Assembly: GCA_963575745.1 (NCBI GenBank)
Contig: CAUYUJ010019091.1
Span: forward strand, 62,001 to 126,000
Direction of reading: 5' to 3'
Origin: Prorocentrum cordatum
Taxonomy: Eukaryota; Sar; Dinophyceae; Prorocentrales; Prorocentraceae
DNA: 64,000 nt
The position numbers were made by a program, and so were the translations under genes. The number at the start of each line of letters is the position of its first letter. Positions within the stretch are counted from its first letter, which is position 1. Positions 42,970 to 54,718 of the stretch are shown here, in pieces. The notes under the pieces are model-generated. The model did no database searches. It was not told the origin of the DNA and worked only from the letters and a program-made list of their open reading frames with translations.

Positions 42970-44079
42970 TCACACCCTCCTGTTGACTTCCGTCTCGATA
43001 TCGGCCTTCGTCTTAGTAAATGCAGGTATGAGTTGATGCAACCTGTCGACAGTCTCACTCGATACCTCCCATGTCGCCCGCGTCGTGGTAAACTCGGCCA
43101 GAAGCATCGGCCTCGGAGAGGCCGTCGTGGGCACTGTCCATATAGTCGATTTGGGCGGTCCCATTTCCCCACGCACAGCAATAACCTCGATACCAATCTG
43201 TGTACACATGCTCCGAATAGTGCCGCAGAATTTCCCCACCGCCTTCACGTGGTCCCTCTTCCACTCTGGGCATTCGACACTGACTTTGATCGACTCAGGG
43301 TTGATAACCTGCTTCATATTCTCAATGAGGCACTGTGGTGCAGCGATCTGGATTCCTGGAGGAGGCGCGGGGCGTTTAGCAGGGGGTACCGTCACAAGGT
43401 CGATGCACCGTTTGACCCTCCAAATAATATCCCTGTCGGTCCCTGGCTTGAATTTGATTTTTGCCGATCCGAACATGTAACGGCCAGCGTTAATGCGCTC
43501 AGTACCGTCAACACACACGTGCACACGATCATCCTCCGAAAGACAATGATTTGTAATGTTATCTATGAGCACCTTCACATCCTCCCACATGAGCATTTCC
43601 TGAGACCTCCTATCCCTGTCACTCCAGTTGGTGACCCATCCCTTGAGTTCAACATACGTTGGAGAGAAGTAGGTGGTTCCAGGAACCTGGTATCTTCCCG
43701 TCCTGGTATTGTCGGGCCTCGTCGAAGCGTCACTGGCAACTGAACCCGCACGAACCTGTCCCTGGAGCCCCTGGACGATCGTCTCGAGTCGATTATGTTT
43801 AGTCTCAAGCCCCTGAACGCTCGTCTCCAGCTTAGAAATCGTAACACCCTGCTTCTGGACCTGGGCCTGAACGTTGTCGATTTTGGTCCCCTGAACTCCT
43901 ATGGCATCCTGGATCCTTTCAGTGTTATCATCCATCTTGTGCATCATCTGCAATAGTAAACTCTGCATACCATCCTTCCCCTCCAAGGCGGCCTTCCTTT
44001 CAGCAAGAACCTCCTCACGACTACGCTTCACAGAGGGGGCTCCGCCATCCACCGTCATGTTATCTGCATGCTCGGGCAT
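42970..44079 (-). CDS. Element B ORF1, 369 residues from first ATG
   Basis: The first ATG is at 44079; the frame is open back to a TAG near 44425 but offers only a GTG at 44388 (472 residues). A heptad-rich coiled coil (MMHKMDDNTERIQDAIGV.. to LETIVQGLQGQV) precedes the conserved core: FSPTYVELKGWVTNWSD, RINAGRYMFGSAKIKFKPGT, ECPEWKRDHVKAVGKFCGT and GPPKSTIWT. This core is shared with elements C and D and defines their ORF1. Probable RNA-binding, nucleoprotein-type role by analogy with LINE ORF1. It ends EVNRRV then TGA CGA, in frame with ORF2. Confidence 0.75.
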   Translation of the reverse strand: MPEHADNMTVDGGAPSVKRSREEVLAERKAALEGKDGMQSLLLQMMHKMDDNTERIQDAIGVQGTKIDNVQAQVQKQGVTISKLETSVQGLETKHNRLETIVQGLQGQVRAGSVASDASTRPDNTRTGRYQVPGTTYFSPTYVELKGWVTNWSDRDRRSQEMLMWEDVKVLIDNITNHCLSEDDRVHVCVDGTERINAGRYMFGSAKIKFKPGTDRDIIWRVKRCIDLVTVPPAKRPAPPPGIQIAAPQCLIENMKQVINPESIKVSVECPEWKRDHVKAVGKFCGTIRSMCTQIGIEVIAVRGEMGPPKSTIWTVPTTASPRPMLLAEFTTTRATWEVSSETVDRLHQLIPAFTKTKADIETEVNRRV

Positions 44080-44558
44080 TGTGTCGATACACTGAGGTCC
44101 GTATCCCCACGAGTGCAACCACTGTCGTGTCACCGTCCGTTCACTGAGAGGTACAGCAGACTCACTATCTGGAGTAGAATCGGCAGTATTCAATATTCCG
44201 TCCAATGGGTAGTCACCTGGGGTCTTCTCGATATCCTGAAGTTGTCTTTTACGAGAAGCTCGCTCGACAGCAGTATCTGGCTTTTGACCGTAATCCTGTG
44301 AGTACTGTAAATATGGCACTGTCGGTGATATATCCTCCAGCTGAAACCTTCTCGCGAGAACCGAAAAGTCGTATCCGTCCGTCGTCACGCACGTACAACA
44401 AGGATAACAAGCGCAGCAAACAAAGAAAGCAGCCTAGCTGACCTCGAAGATGCCGTACCCGTCGATGGCAGCGATGGCTGCCGCGCCGTCTCCCCGCGAC
44501 GCCGACACCCCCTGAGCCCCAGTGGGATCCTGGAGCCCTGGAGCCGAGATATCCTTGA

Positions 44559-44575
44559 GCCGGGGGACTCGTAGG
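44559..44575 (+). repeat. Right half of the hairpin occupied by element B (shortened arm)
   Basis: GCCGGGGGACTCGTAGG; the TTACC of the arm is missing. Confidence 0.7.
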
Positions 44576-45642
44576 GCTTCCTGACAACATGTAATGTCGA
44601 AAAAAAATACACTGAAAAACTAATTTTTCAGCCCAAGCAATTTCAGACCTCTCCGATGTAACAGCCGAACGCCCCCCGATGCTTCTGGATTGTCTTCTGT
44701 ACGAGCTCTGTAGCTCTCCTACAGCCCGAGTTACGTGCGCAAATCGACAGCACCTCTCAATATGACTCGAACAATACGAATAGTTTGGCAAACCTAGCTC
44801 GAGTATCAGACCGAGTTCAGACCTCTCCATGCGACAGGCGGACGCGTCTGATGTCTCTGAATCGATTCCTGTGATTACCAGCCCTGCAGCCCCCCTACAG
44901 CCCGAGTTAAGTGCAGGAAACCGACAACACCTCAGGATGGCTCGAACAATAATAGTTTCGCGGACTCGGCAGCAGACAGAGTTCCGAGCTCTGGATTCGA
45001 AAGGCGGACGCACCTGCTGTCTCCGAATCGATTCCAGTGATTACCAGTCATGCAGCCCCCCCACAGCCAGAGTTGAGTGCAGAGAACCGACAGCATCTCT
45101 CAAGATGACTCGAACAATACGAAAAGTTTCGCGATTCTAGATCGGGCAGCAGACCGAGTTCAGAGCTCTGGATTCAACAGACAACGGACACTGATGATTC
45201 TGAATCAGATTCTGTACGCATCAGCTCTGTAGCTGTCCTGTAGCTCGAGTCAAGTACAGAAAACCAAGAGCGTCTGTCAAGATGATTCGAATAATACGCG
45301 GACCTAGCTCGGCTAGCAGACCGAGTTCAGACCTCTGGGTTCAACAGGTGAACGCGGCTGATCATTCTGAATCGATTAGCTGTGCTTACCAGCTCTGTAG
45401 CTGTCCTAAAGCTCGAGTTATCTTGAGAAAACAGACAGCGCGTGACAAGATGACCCGAAACGACCGAGCCCGCCTGGACGCTTTTTGACAGTAGTACCCG
45501 ATCGAGCTGAGCTCAAGATGGCGATTGGGAATAAGATCGAATATCACGGGAAACAATACTAGAGCTCTAACGAATGGTTGAATTTCGAGAACAAAATGTT
45601 CAACCGAGCAAAATTCGTCAAACCGTCTGTCGAGACTGGGCG
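44576..45642 (+). repeat. 175-bp satellite array with type-1 terminal module
   Basis: Five to six units from GACAACATGTAATGTCG at 44582; terminal module from 45470 (CGCTTTTTGACAGTAGTACC, AAGATGGCGATTGGGAATAA). Confidence 0.75.
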
Positions 45643-45676
45643 CCGGCGGTAAACCGTCAACCTTCCTTGCCGCCGG
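45643..45676 (+). repeat. Hairpin element, empty copy 13
   Basis: Arms CCGGCGGTAA / CTTGCCGCCGG; loop ACCGTCAACCTTC. Closest empty match to the site of element B. Confidence 0.8.
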
Positions 45677-46742
45677 AGGACTCGTAGAGCTTCCTGACAA
45701 TATATAATGTTTTCACACCTCCGATGCAACAGCCGAACGCCCCCGATGCTTCTGGATTCTCTTCTTTGCGAGCTCTGTAGCTCTCCTACAGCCCGAGTTA
45801 CGTGCGTAAATCGACAGCACCTCTCAAGATGACTCTAACAAAACGAATAGCTTGGCAACCCAGCTCGAGTATCAAACCGAGTTCAGACCTCTGAATGCGA
45901 CAGGCGGACGCGTCTGATGCCAGCGATCGACTCCTGTGATTACCAGCCCTGCAGCCCCCTTACAGCCCGAGTCAAGTGCAGAAAACCGACAGCACCTCTC
46001 AGGATGACTCGAACAATACAATAGTTTCGCGAACCTAGTTCGGGCAGCAGACCGAGTTCCGAGCTCTCCATTCGACGGGCGGACGTGCCTGATGTCTTAA
46101 AATCGATTCCTGTAACCACAGCACTGTAGCCGCCACCCAGCCCGAGTTCAGTGCAGAACACCGAGAGCACTTTAAAGATCACTCGAAAAATACGAATAGT
46201 TTCGCGATTCTAGATCGGGCAGCAGACCGAGTTCGGAGCTCTGCATTCAACAGACAAATGCGACTGATGATTCTGAATCGGTCTCTGTAAGTATCAGCTC
46301 TGTAGCTGTCCTATAGCTCGAGTTAAGTACAGAAAACCGAGGGTGTCTGTCAAGATGGCTCGAATAATACGAATAGGTTTGCAGACCTAGCTCGGCTAGC
46401 ACACTGAGTTCAGACCTCTAGAATCAACAGGCGAACGCGCCTGATCATTCTGAATCGATTAGCTCTGCTTACCAGCTCTGTAGCTGTCCTAAAGCTCGAG
46501 TTATGTTCAGAAAACAATCATCGCGTGTCAAGATGACTCGAAACGGCCGATCCCGCCACAGTGCTTTTCGATAGTAATATTCACCCGATCGAGCTGAGAT
46601 CAAGATGGCGAGCGGGAATAAGATCGAATATCACGAGAAAAAATACTAGAGCTCTAACGAATGTTCAAATTTTGAGAACATAATTTTCAACTGAGCAAAA
46701 GTCATCAAAAGTTCCGTCGAGATTTTTCGAGCCAACTGGGCG
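45677..46742 (+). repeat. 175-bp satellite array with type-1 terminal module
   Basis: Units near 45850, 46025, 46200 and 46375; terminal module 46545-46735. Confidence 0.75.
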
Positions 46743-46766
46743 CCGGCGGTAAACCGTCAACCTTGG
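46743..46766 (+). repeat. Left half of the hairpin occupied by element C, with duplication
   Basis: CCGGCGGTAAACCG then TCAACCTTGG (46757-46766), repeated at 51975-51984. Confidence 0.85.
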
Positions 46767-47025
46767 TTTTTTGCGTCTTTGCTGGGACCATCTTGGCCAC
46801 TAAGGCCAGGTCCAACAAAGTATCAGGCGAAACAGAGCCTCTTATTTATCACGCAAGCAGTCAGCTCTTATACCACACAGCGAAGCTGTTGGAATAAAGA
46901 GAATCACATGCCGCAATGACACAAACAAACACAAAGCACACAAAAGACAAACGAATGAGTCAATGAACAGCGAAGCTGTTGGAATAGACAAGAACACAGA
47001 TAAAGATGAAACAATGTGTGACTTA

Positions 47026-50000
47026 TCACTGCGAATGATCAAAGAAGGTCTGCACAACCTGTGGGAGCACATCGCATATGCGCTCCGCCGCTGATAGTTC
47101 CGTATCTGTAACAGTGGCGCTTGGTGGCAGACACCAAGCCGCAAGATACACATCCTTGAAAATGAAGTCGGTCCGCGAGAATATATATTTGCTTCGCAGA
47201 CCAATCTGTATCCACACACCACAGGCACTTCCGCGGCTACAAACGCCCCCATCAAAGCCGGCTTTGACAAGGCAAGGAATATAACACTGAGATTCAAAAT
47301 CGCTGAGGTAAATGAAATCGGCGTACATGTGGCCCTGACGGGCCTGATGGGTCAGTAAGTCAGCTCTCTGGATCCATTCCCGAAAAGAATGAGAGAAGAA
47401 GTCACGGCCAGCCTCTGGAGGCCTCACCGAGTATGTTTCCTGCATCTCGTCCAACTTATGAATCAGAGTATCCACCCTTGTCTGATATACCTGAGCTAAT
47501 ACTTTCCATTTCCCACAGAGCCAGTTAATCACAAGCAGTGAGTCCCCCTGGATATCCAGTGGTATCCCATCCGTTTCGAGGTCCCACTGTGTGCAACGCA
47601 TGTTATGCAACGCAATATGTTTGCTGAGACGATCCCTATATGCTGGTGTATCCTCCCGATCCTGACCAATATGAACCCCTCCATCCTCATCCAAGTTCAA
47701 GAACACAGGCACCCCTGAGGACGCCAAGCCTTTGCATTTCTTTTGGAAATACTTCAACACAGTACTAGAACAAACATGTGCAGCGAAATCCATGAAATGT
47801 TCAAAACTTCCAGCAAAGAACTCCCACCAGGATAACCCATAAAACGATTCCAATGAATAGTACCACGGACGAAGTCCTACACTCTCCTGTCCCCCCCGAT
47901 GTCGTTTCATTGAGCTGGCCTCCTTCCATTTCCCCCAACATCTGAGAGCCTCGCTTGAATCTGTCCTCATTCTATCCCACAGTCGGCCAAACGCCAGGCA
48001 TGAGAAACGAGAATCTCTCCAAGCTCTTGTCGAGTTTGCCTCCAGCGCCTCCCGATATGTGATCAACCTATGGGCAAAATCATGGATGTCGATTGCCCAC
48101 ATCCAGTGCACTCTGAGAAACTTCTGTACGATCCCCGCATAGTGTGCATCATGAATTTTTTGTCTCGCACGTTCATACCTCCTCGTATTCCATTCCTGAT
48201 TACTTTCCCCTCCCCTCCGTATACAACGAGACATTACAGCCAGGCACTTACCCTCAAAGATATGAAGGGCACTCAATGAACTAGAATCGACCGTACATCC
48301 TTCCGCCGCGTAGAGAACAATACTCTGAACCCTCTGTGCATACCTCTCATACTTATCTTTCAACGGGATGGCCGTGGAGCGGAAGAAGGACGCCTGCCCC
48401 CAGAAAGCCCTGCGAGCAGAGTCAATACTAGCATCCGAATCTGGATGCTCATTCACATGTAGTTCAGAACAAATATGAGCCCCAAGCACCTCCATCTCCG
48501 TCACTCTTCTAAATCGATACACTCCCGAATCCTCCGACCCCATCGAGAGAGAAAGATCAGCAGTACGTAATATTTCCCCTTCCGCATCTCGCGGAGGATC
48601 AACCCCGAACACCATGTACAATAGACTGGACTCTTTCCATTTCATGCCATAGTCGTGTAACTGTCTAGTTAGACCATATAACATGCGCGTGGGTCCCTCC
48701 CGACTCCGAGCCAGAACATAACAGTTGTCCGCCCAAAGGAAGTGATTAATAATCGAAACACAGCTAGTCGAGCCAGTCACAAACTCCATACGATAACCTA
48801 GTCCTAGCACATCCCATTCTCGAACCGTGGAGCTCCACATAGCAGCAACAATAAGGTTGAAAACCAATGGGCCCTCAGGCCCTCCCGTCCGAATACATTT
48901 ATCCCACCTTACCTCCAAAACCTCAATCCCATCATTATAGACAGTGCCTACACAATCACACAAGGGGTTAAGTAGAGCATACTGTAGGTACAGGGGCACG
49001 CTAGCATGATCCATCCCGCGCCTGACATTGGCCACCGTGCAGTGATCGAACGCCTGGAGGACATCAGCGTTCGCCAAGTGCGCCGTTTTCCCTTTTCCCC
49101 ATTGTGCAGCATGTTGACCTATATGTTTGATGCTAGCCGTGATTTCGTGTGTACGACGATGTTCCTGGAAACCATACAACCCAATATGACGGAACCCTCC
49201 GTTTGTTTCAATATGGCCCTCAACCAGGAGAACAATACAAGAACTGAACCATCTCGAAACAGCATTCTGCATACACAGCAAACGACCGTCTTTTAACTTA
49301 GTAATCCCTGGAATTTTGGGCATAAAAGAAACGAGGATCTCACGCCACGACTGAGGATACGGAGTCGTGAGCTTGATGATTTTATCGAACAACTTCTGGA
49401 TCGCTCTGAGAGCACACCACGGCAAGCCCCTAAGAATCTCGCACGGTATCCCATCTGGCCCAGTAGCCCTCTGGGTCTTCAGCCGAGCCCGTGCTCTGAG
49501 AAGCAGCGCCATACTAATTCCCACAACTGATGTGGATCGTACCTCATGCACAGCCCTCATCCTGATCTCCTCCATCATACTGTTGGTGGAATTGCGTACC
49601 TCCTCGGACGACACCTTGAAACGAACGAACTTGTCGAGCTCCTCCTTCCACTCCTCACGGTCCTCCGTCTCCCTCCCATCCACCACTAAACGTTTGATAA
49701 TATATCTGACCTTACGCTTTGTTGGGGGACATCTGCACATAATCATATCACGTCGATAACTTCTGCGTAGACGATTGGCCTCATTCTTTAAACTCCTCAA
49801 CCTCTCCACCTCCTCCTTCGGACACATCTTAAACTCCTCCTCAGCCCTCGTGAGCTGCACCGGCCTGGACGGCTCTCTTGGTCTTCTCGCACCCGTGGTG
49901 GAGTAGTCCACTGTCGGTGACAAGTACGCCGCCAGCATAGTACTCTGCAAACACTGTGGACAGGTCACAGACGGACACCTCGAGAAGGCCGCACCGCCTA

Positions 50001-50977
50001 AATTCAAATCCACATGCTGCCGAGCCTGATGCTCATCAGCCCAAGTCGAACATTTGTATCCGACCAAGGACGGCCTAGACTTCTGACCAGGCTGGGGGTC
50101 AGGGCGACGAACAATCACATTCCCAGGGTCCGTGAAACTCGCCGTGATGATAGCGTGATCGGATAATTTACTGAACTGCTTCTTACCACCCCTCTTGAAA
50201 CACCACTTCACCTCCAGATCCGAGAACTCCCAACGATGAGGGACCAGTAGGTAATCCAGGACCCTCTTCGAAGTCAGAAACTTGTTCTCCCCCCACGACA
50301 CCCAGGTATGCTTCCTAGTATTGAAAGTGTTGGCGGCCTTCAGTCCATGTGATTCCATGAACTCTAAGAGCAGCTCCTTCAGCCCCCTCCTCCGATTCCT
50401 CCTCTCAATCTGCTGTGCACCGTCTCCTCCTCTCTCCCACCTCCTGTCCGTACGAGTACCTTCCTCTCCAGTAGCTCCATACTCCTCCCCATTATACGTA
50501 AACTTGCATCCAGGCGGAATCTCCACATTTGCATCGAGCAGAACACAAAAGCTGGCCTGAGGAAACTTAGTGCGGAGTACATTACGAGCACGACTGATCT
50601 GCTCATAGAGCCGCAGCTATCTCTACACAATCCTCCACATGAGGGTCTGGCAAATACGCTGACACAATAATAAGTGGTGACTTTTCTGACCCAAAGACGC
50701 CGATAACGAACATCGTGAAACACGTAAAGAACATGCGGACGGCAGCCGCCCAAGATCTGTCGAAGATGAGAGCTGCCTTGCTACATGAACTAGTTTTGAT
50801 GCGCCACCCCAAGCGTTCAAATTCACCATGCACAAGGTATTGAGTTTCCTGACATGCAAAGAGCCAACCACATGCCCTCATATGATGGAGAATCTCAGCA
50901 CATTTAAAATGAGCCTCACCTGCTTTGTTCAGGTTCCAGCTCGCCAAACGTATGCCTCGGACGAGGCGCCGCAAACG
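47026..50977 (-). pseudogene. Element C ORF2: APE endonuclease, reverse transcriptase, permuted RNase H (one frameshift)
   Basis: Starts in frame after the ORF1 TGA with RLRRLVRGIRLASWNLN and no ATG before the endonuclease. Endonuclease: WNLN, ACQETQY, SAYLPDP; then a one-base indel near 50600 (EIAAAL / YEQIS), after which the frame is open for 1166 residues (from 50526): LLDANVEI, LDYLLVP, LSDHAII. RT: GPDGIPCEILRGLPW, NADVLQAFDH, RTGGPEGPLVFN, HFLWADNCYV (residues 598-601; 48724-48735), YGMKWKESSLLYM. RNase H in permuted order: GDSLLVINWL (D995), RADLLTH (D1056), GFDGG (D1092), TDTELSAAE (E1143). Terminates at TGA TAA. Repair of a single base would restore it, so the insertion is young or the indel is a sequencing error. 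Confidence 0.88.
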
Positions 50978-51931
50978 TCACTGCCTACGATTTACTTCCT
51001 GAAGTATCTCATTCATGGGGACCGTCAGCGCAGGATAGATACTTACAATACGAGCCCATGCATCAGCATGAAGAACCCAAGCCCCTGTGGGGTTCGTATA
51101 CGTCGCAAAACAGACGGGTCGGAGATTCGGAACAGCTTGAGTCCAAATCTGACTCCTCGGTGGCCCCACCTCCCCACGGATCTCGATTTGAACGTGAGCC
51201 GATGTCATACTTCGCCAAGTCCCACAGAAACGAGCAACCGCTTTCACATGATCACGCTTCCAGGGTGCACACTCCACAAGCGTTCGAATCTTTCTGGGAT
51301 CGATAGGCATGTCCATTTCTTGAATGAGAACATCGGCATTTGGATATGTATAACCTGGAGGCGGAGCAATACGATCGGCTGGTTCCTTACAGACCATATC
51401 CATCCATTTCTTTATTGTCCAATGGGTGTCCCGTGCTGTCCCTTCTTTGAAACCAACCTTCACGCTTCCGTACATATATATTCCTCCGTTTACTCGTTCA
51501 GTTTTATCTTTGTCGTAAGCATTCCTTTCCTCCCCCTGAAGTGTTCCGATCATATTCGATATAAGCTGTGACGCATCCGCCCAGGGTATCATTTGATTTC
51601 CCCGATTAACTTGATTTGACCAATATGTAACCCACCCTTTGAGTTCAAGATAAGTTGGCGTAAACTGGCTCGATCGCCCTTGTTGCACGTGAGGGGCCGA
51701 ACCTACACCTCCACCAGAGGACCCGCCAGGGCCCACACTAGTCGAAACCGATGCCAAAATGTGCTCAACCTGTTTCTCCAGAATATCTGTCCGTGCATCT
51801 GATTTGTCCATGCGCTCCGTATGCAACTTTAGTGTGTCATCAACTCTTTTGATGTCCGTCTTCGTCGATTGAACAACATGGATGAGATCCTCATGTGCAT
51901 CCTCCGTTTTCCAAACATGCTTCATCATCAT
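50978..51931 (-). CDS. Element C ORF1, 317 residues
   Basis: First ATG of three in tandem at 51931 (MMMKHVWKTED). The frame is also open upstream across the junction into the satellite flank, to 52168, but that part is target sequence. A short coiled coil (residues about 15-65) precedes the core FTPTYLELKGWVTYWSN, RVNGGIYMYGSVKVGFKEGT, ECAPWKRDHVKAVARFCGT, GPPRSQIWT. It ends EVNRRQ then TGA CGT, in frame with ORF2. The function is inferred as the RNA-binding ORF1 partner. Confidence 0.78.
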   Translation of the reverse strand: MMMKHVWKTEDAHEDLIHVVQSTKTDIKRVDDTLKLHTERMDKSDARTDILEKQVEHILASVSTSVGPGGSSGGGVGSAPHVQQGRSSQFTPTYLELKGWVTYWSNQVNRGNQMIPWADASQLISNMIGTLQGEERNAYDKDKTERVNGGIYMYGSVKVGFKEGTARDTHWTIKKWMDMVCKEPADRIAPPPGYTYPNADVLIQEMDMPIDPRKIRTLVECAPWKRDHVKAVARFCGTWRSMTSAHVQIEIRGEVGPPRSQIWTQAVPNLRPVCFATYTNPTGAWVLHADAWARIVSIYPALTVPMNEILQEVNRRQ

Positions 51932-51974
51932 CTGTTTGAAAGGATCCTTCTCCTGCGCTAGACTCGTAGAGTCA

Positions 51975-51999
51975 TCAACCTTGGTTACCGCCGGGGGAC
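51975..51999 (+). repeat. Right half of the hairpin occupied by element C
   Basis: TCAACCTTGG duplication then TTACCGCCGGGGGAC. Confidence 0.85.
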
Positions 52000-53300
52000 T
52001 CGTAGAGCTTCCTGACCATATATAATATCGAAAAAATTGCAGAGAACGAATAGTTTTTTTCAGCCCAAGCGATTTCAGACCTCTCAATGCAACAGCCAAA
52101 CGTTCCTCATGCTTCTGGAACGTTGTCTGTGCGCACGAGCTGCGTGGCTCACCTCCAGCCCGACTCACATGCGAAAATCGACAGCACCTCTCAAGATCAC
52201 TCGAACATTACAAATAGCTTCGCGAATCTAGCTCGAGTATTAGACCGAGTTCAGACCTCTGAATGCAACAGGCGGGCGCGCCTGATGTCTCCGAACCGAT
52301 TCCTGTGATCACCAGCCCTGCAGCCCCCTTACAGCCCGAGTTAAGTGCACAAAACCGACAGCACCTCTGAAGACGACTCGAACAATACGAATGGTTTTGC
52401 GGACCTAGCTCAGGCAGCAAACCGAGTTCAGAGCTCTGAATGCGACAGGCTGAGGCGAATGATGTCTCCGAATCGATTTCTGTGATTACCAGCCCTGCAG
52501 CTCCCTTACAGCCCGAGTTAAGTGCAGAGAACCGACAGCACCTCTCAAGATGACTCGAAGAATACGAATAGTTCGCGGACCTAGCTCGGGCAGCACACCG
52601 AGTTCTGAGCATTGGATTTGCAAGACGGACGCGCCTGATGTCTCCGAATCGATTCCTGTGAGTACGAGCCCTGTAGCCCCCCCACAGCCCGAGTTAGTCC
52701 AGAAAACTGACAGCACCTCTCAAGATGGCTCGAACAATACGAATAGTTTCGCGAGGCTAGCTCGGCCAGCAGACGGAGTTCAGACCTCTGGATGGGACAG
52801 CCGAACGCGCCTGATGATTTGCAATCGATTTCTGTGATAATGAGCTCTGTAGCTGCCCTACAGCTCGAGTTAAGTAGAAAATACCGACAACGCGTATTAA
52901 GATGACTCGAAACAGCCGATCCCGCCGCGACGCTTTTTTGCAGAAATATTTACCCGACCGAGCTGAGATCAAGATGGCAAGCGGGAATAAGATCGGAAAT
53001 GTTCCGAAAAAAATACTAGAGCTCAAACGAATGGTTGAATTTCGAAAACAAAATTTTTAACCGACCAAAAGTCAGCAAAGGTCCGTCGAGATTTTCTTGC
53101 CAACTAGCTCTCCAGCGCCCCGGAATTACTCTTAAGCTTCCAGCAACTAGCTAAGGGAACCTCTACGAGTTACTAGCAAGCCAGTGCGTCCAAATTACTC
53201 TTAAGCTTCCAGCTGCTAGCTTGGGGAAGCTCTACGAGTCATTTTTCTTGCCAACTAGCTCTCCAGCGCCCCGGAATCTTCGCAGCGTCCACCCGGGGAC
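52000..53300 (+). repeat. 175-bp satellite array with type-1 terminal module
   Basis: Five units (52060-52900). The terminal module (52910-53180) ends with the CTCTCCAGCGCCCCGGAATT / AAGCTTCCAGCAACTAGCTA piece, of which partial tandem copies follow to 53280. Confidence 0.75.
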
Positions 53301-53985
53301 TCGTAGAGCTCCCTGACAACATATAATGTCGAACAAAATTACATAGAAGATCAGCCCAAGCAATTTTAGAATACGATAGTTGCGCGGACCTTTCGGGCAG
53401 ACAGAGTTCGAAGCTCTGGATTCGAAAGGCGGACGTGCCTGATGTCTCCGAATCGATTCCAGTGAATACCAGCCATGCAGCCCCCCTGCACCCCAAGTTA
53501 AGTGCAGAGAATCGACAGAATCTCTCAAGATGTATGTATGAGCTCTGTAGCTGTCTTGTAGCTCGACTTGAGTACAGAAAACCAAGAGCGTCTGTTAAGA
53601 TGACTCGAATAATATGAATAGGTTTGCGGACCTAGCTCGGCTAGCAGACCGAGTTCAGACCTCTGGATTGAACAGGCGAACGCGCCTGATCGTTCTGGAT
53701 CGATTAGCTGTGCTAACCAGCTCAGTAGCTATCCTAGAGCTCGAGTCATCTTGAGAAAACCGACAGCGCGTGACAAGATGACCCGAAACGGCCGATCCCG
53801 CCTGGACGCTTTTTGGCAGTAAAAGTTACCCAATCGAGCTGAGATCAAGATGGCGAGCGCAAATAAGATCGAATATCACGGGGGAAAAAAAAAAGCTCAA
53901 ACGAATTAAGGAATTTCGAGAACAAAATGTTCAACCGACCAAAAGTCATCAAAAGGTTCGTCGAGATTTTTGTGGCCAACTAGCT
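53301..53985 (+). repeat. 175-bp satellite array with type-1 terminal module
   Basis: Shortened units from GACTCGTAGAGCTCCCTGAC at 53298; terminal module 53795-53985. Confidence 0.7.
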
Positions 53986-54684
53986 CTCCAGCTCCCGGAA
54001 ACCTGTTCTCGTTCATTGGTAGCGTCCAAAACCCGGAGAGCAAGCGCACACACCGAAAAGCCTTCCTGGCAAGCCCACAAAAGCTCTCGGGAAACTCTTC
54101 TCGGGCTCTGGGGGTTCATCTGCAGTGCTTCTGAAGTGCCGCCGGGAACGCTTCCACGCGTGCCTGTACGCGCGCAGGCACGCGTGGACGCGTGCCCGAA
54201 GCGCTCCCGGACCGCTGCCGGCTCAGGCGAGTTGCTGCGAGGATCGTGGAGCGGCGAAGATGGGCTGCTGGCAGGCACCACCACCGTTCAGCTTCTAATC
54301 TAAAACCCTCTAGCTTTCAGAGAGCTCTCCGGGAAAAACTCATAGCCAAACGCAACGACGCGCGCGGGGACGCGTCTCGTCGCGCAAGCGCCCCCCTGGC
54401 GCCGCGCGTGCCCCTGCGCTCGTCTGGGACGAGTCTGTATGAAGTAGCCTCAAGCACGCTTCACAGGTGCGTGGTGGTGCTGGAGGGCTTGCCTGGCGCG
54501 CTCCTGAAGGGCTGTAACGGTGCGTGGTGGCGCTGGCAAGCTTGCCTGGCACGCATCCGAGGGGCTGAGGGCGACGCTTCCACGCGTGCCTGCACGCGTG
54601 GGAGCTCGCTGCCCAGGAGCTTCGCGCGGCCTCTGGAGCACGTTCCACGGGAACGTTTTGGAACAGACGCTCCGGGACTGGGCG
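53986..54684. other. GC-rich insert with palindromes, no gene recognised
   Basis: Interrupts the CTCTCCAGC|CCGGAATTAC piece of the satellite end module. It contains a 12-base-arm palindrome CACGCGTGCCTG / CAGGCACGCGTG at about 54157-54188, a second CACGCGTG cluster near 54580-54600, and a direct repeat of about 51 bases starting GGTGCGTGGTGG (54467 and 54520). Its outer words AAAACCCGGAGAGCAAG and CTCTAGCTTTCAGAGAGCTC recur joined together at 29652-29690. Frames here are by-products of high GC. Confidence 0.55.
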
Positions 54685-54718
54685 CCGGCGGTAAACCCTC
54701 AACCTTTGTTACCGCCGG
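54685..54718 (+). repeat. Hairpin element, empty copy 14
   Basis: Arms CCGGCGGTAA / GTTACCGCCGG; loop ACCCTCAACCTTT. Confidence 0.8.

Larger units (their letters stand above)
38801..44558 (-). mobile_element. Element B: hairpin-targeted non-LTR retrotransposon (about 5.8 kb, two stops)
   Basis: Lies between GTCAACCTTC and GCCGGGGGACTCG; the TTACC part of the right arm is lost, so the insertion came with a small deletion and no clear duplication. The 3' tail in sense is CCGCAAAGTCCGCAAAAAC, preceded by a stem GGCTGGAAAGCC. ORF1 and ORF2 are present; ORF2 has two in-frame TAG codons and no frameshift. Confidence 0.85.
46767..51974 (-). mobile_element. Element C: hairpin-targeted non-LTR retrotransposon (about 5.2 kb, one frameshift)
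   Basis: Flanked by the 10-base duplication TCAACCTTGG inside the hairpin loop. The 3' tail in sense is CAGCAAAGACGCAAAAAA after a stem TGGCCTTAGTGGCCA. The 5' end copies GACTCGTAGAG of the target flank. Both ORFs are nearly intact. Confidence 0.9.
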
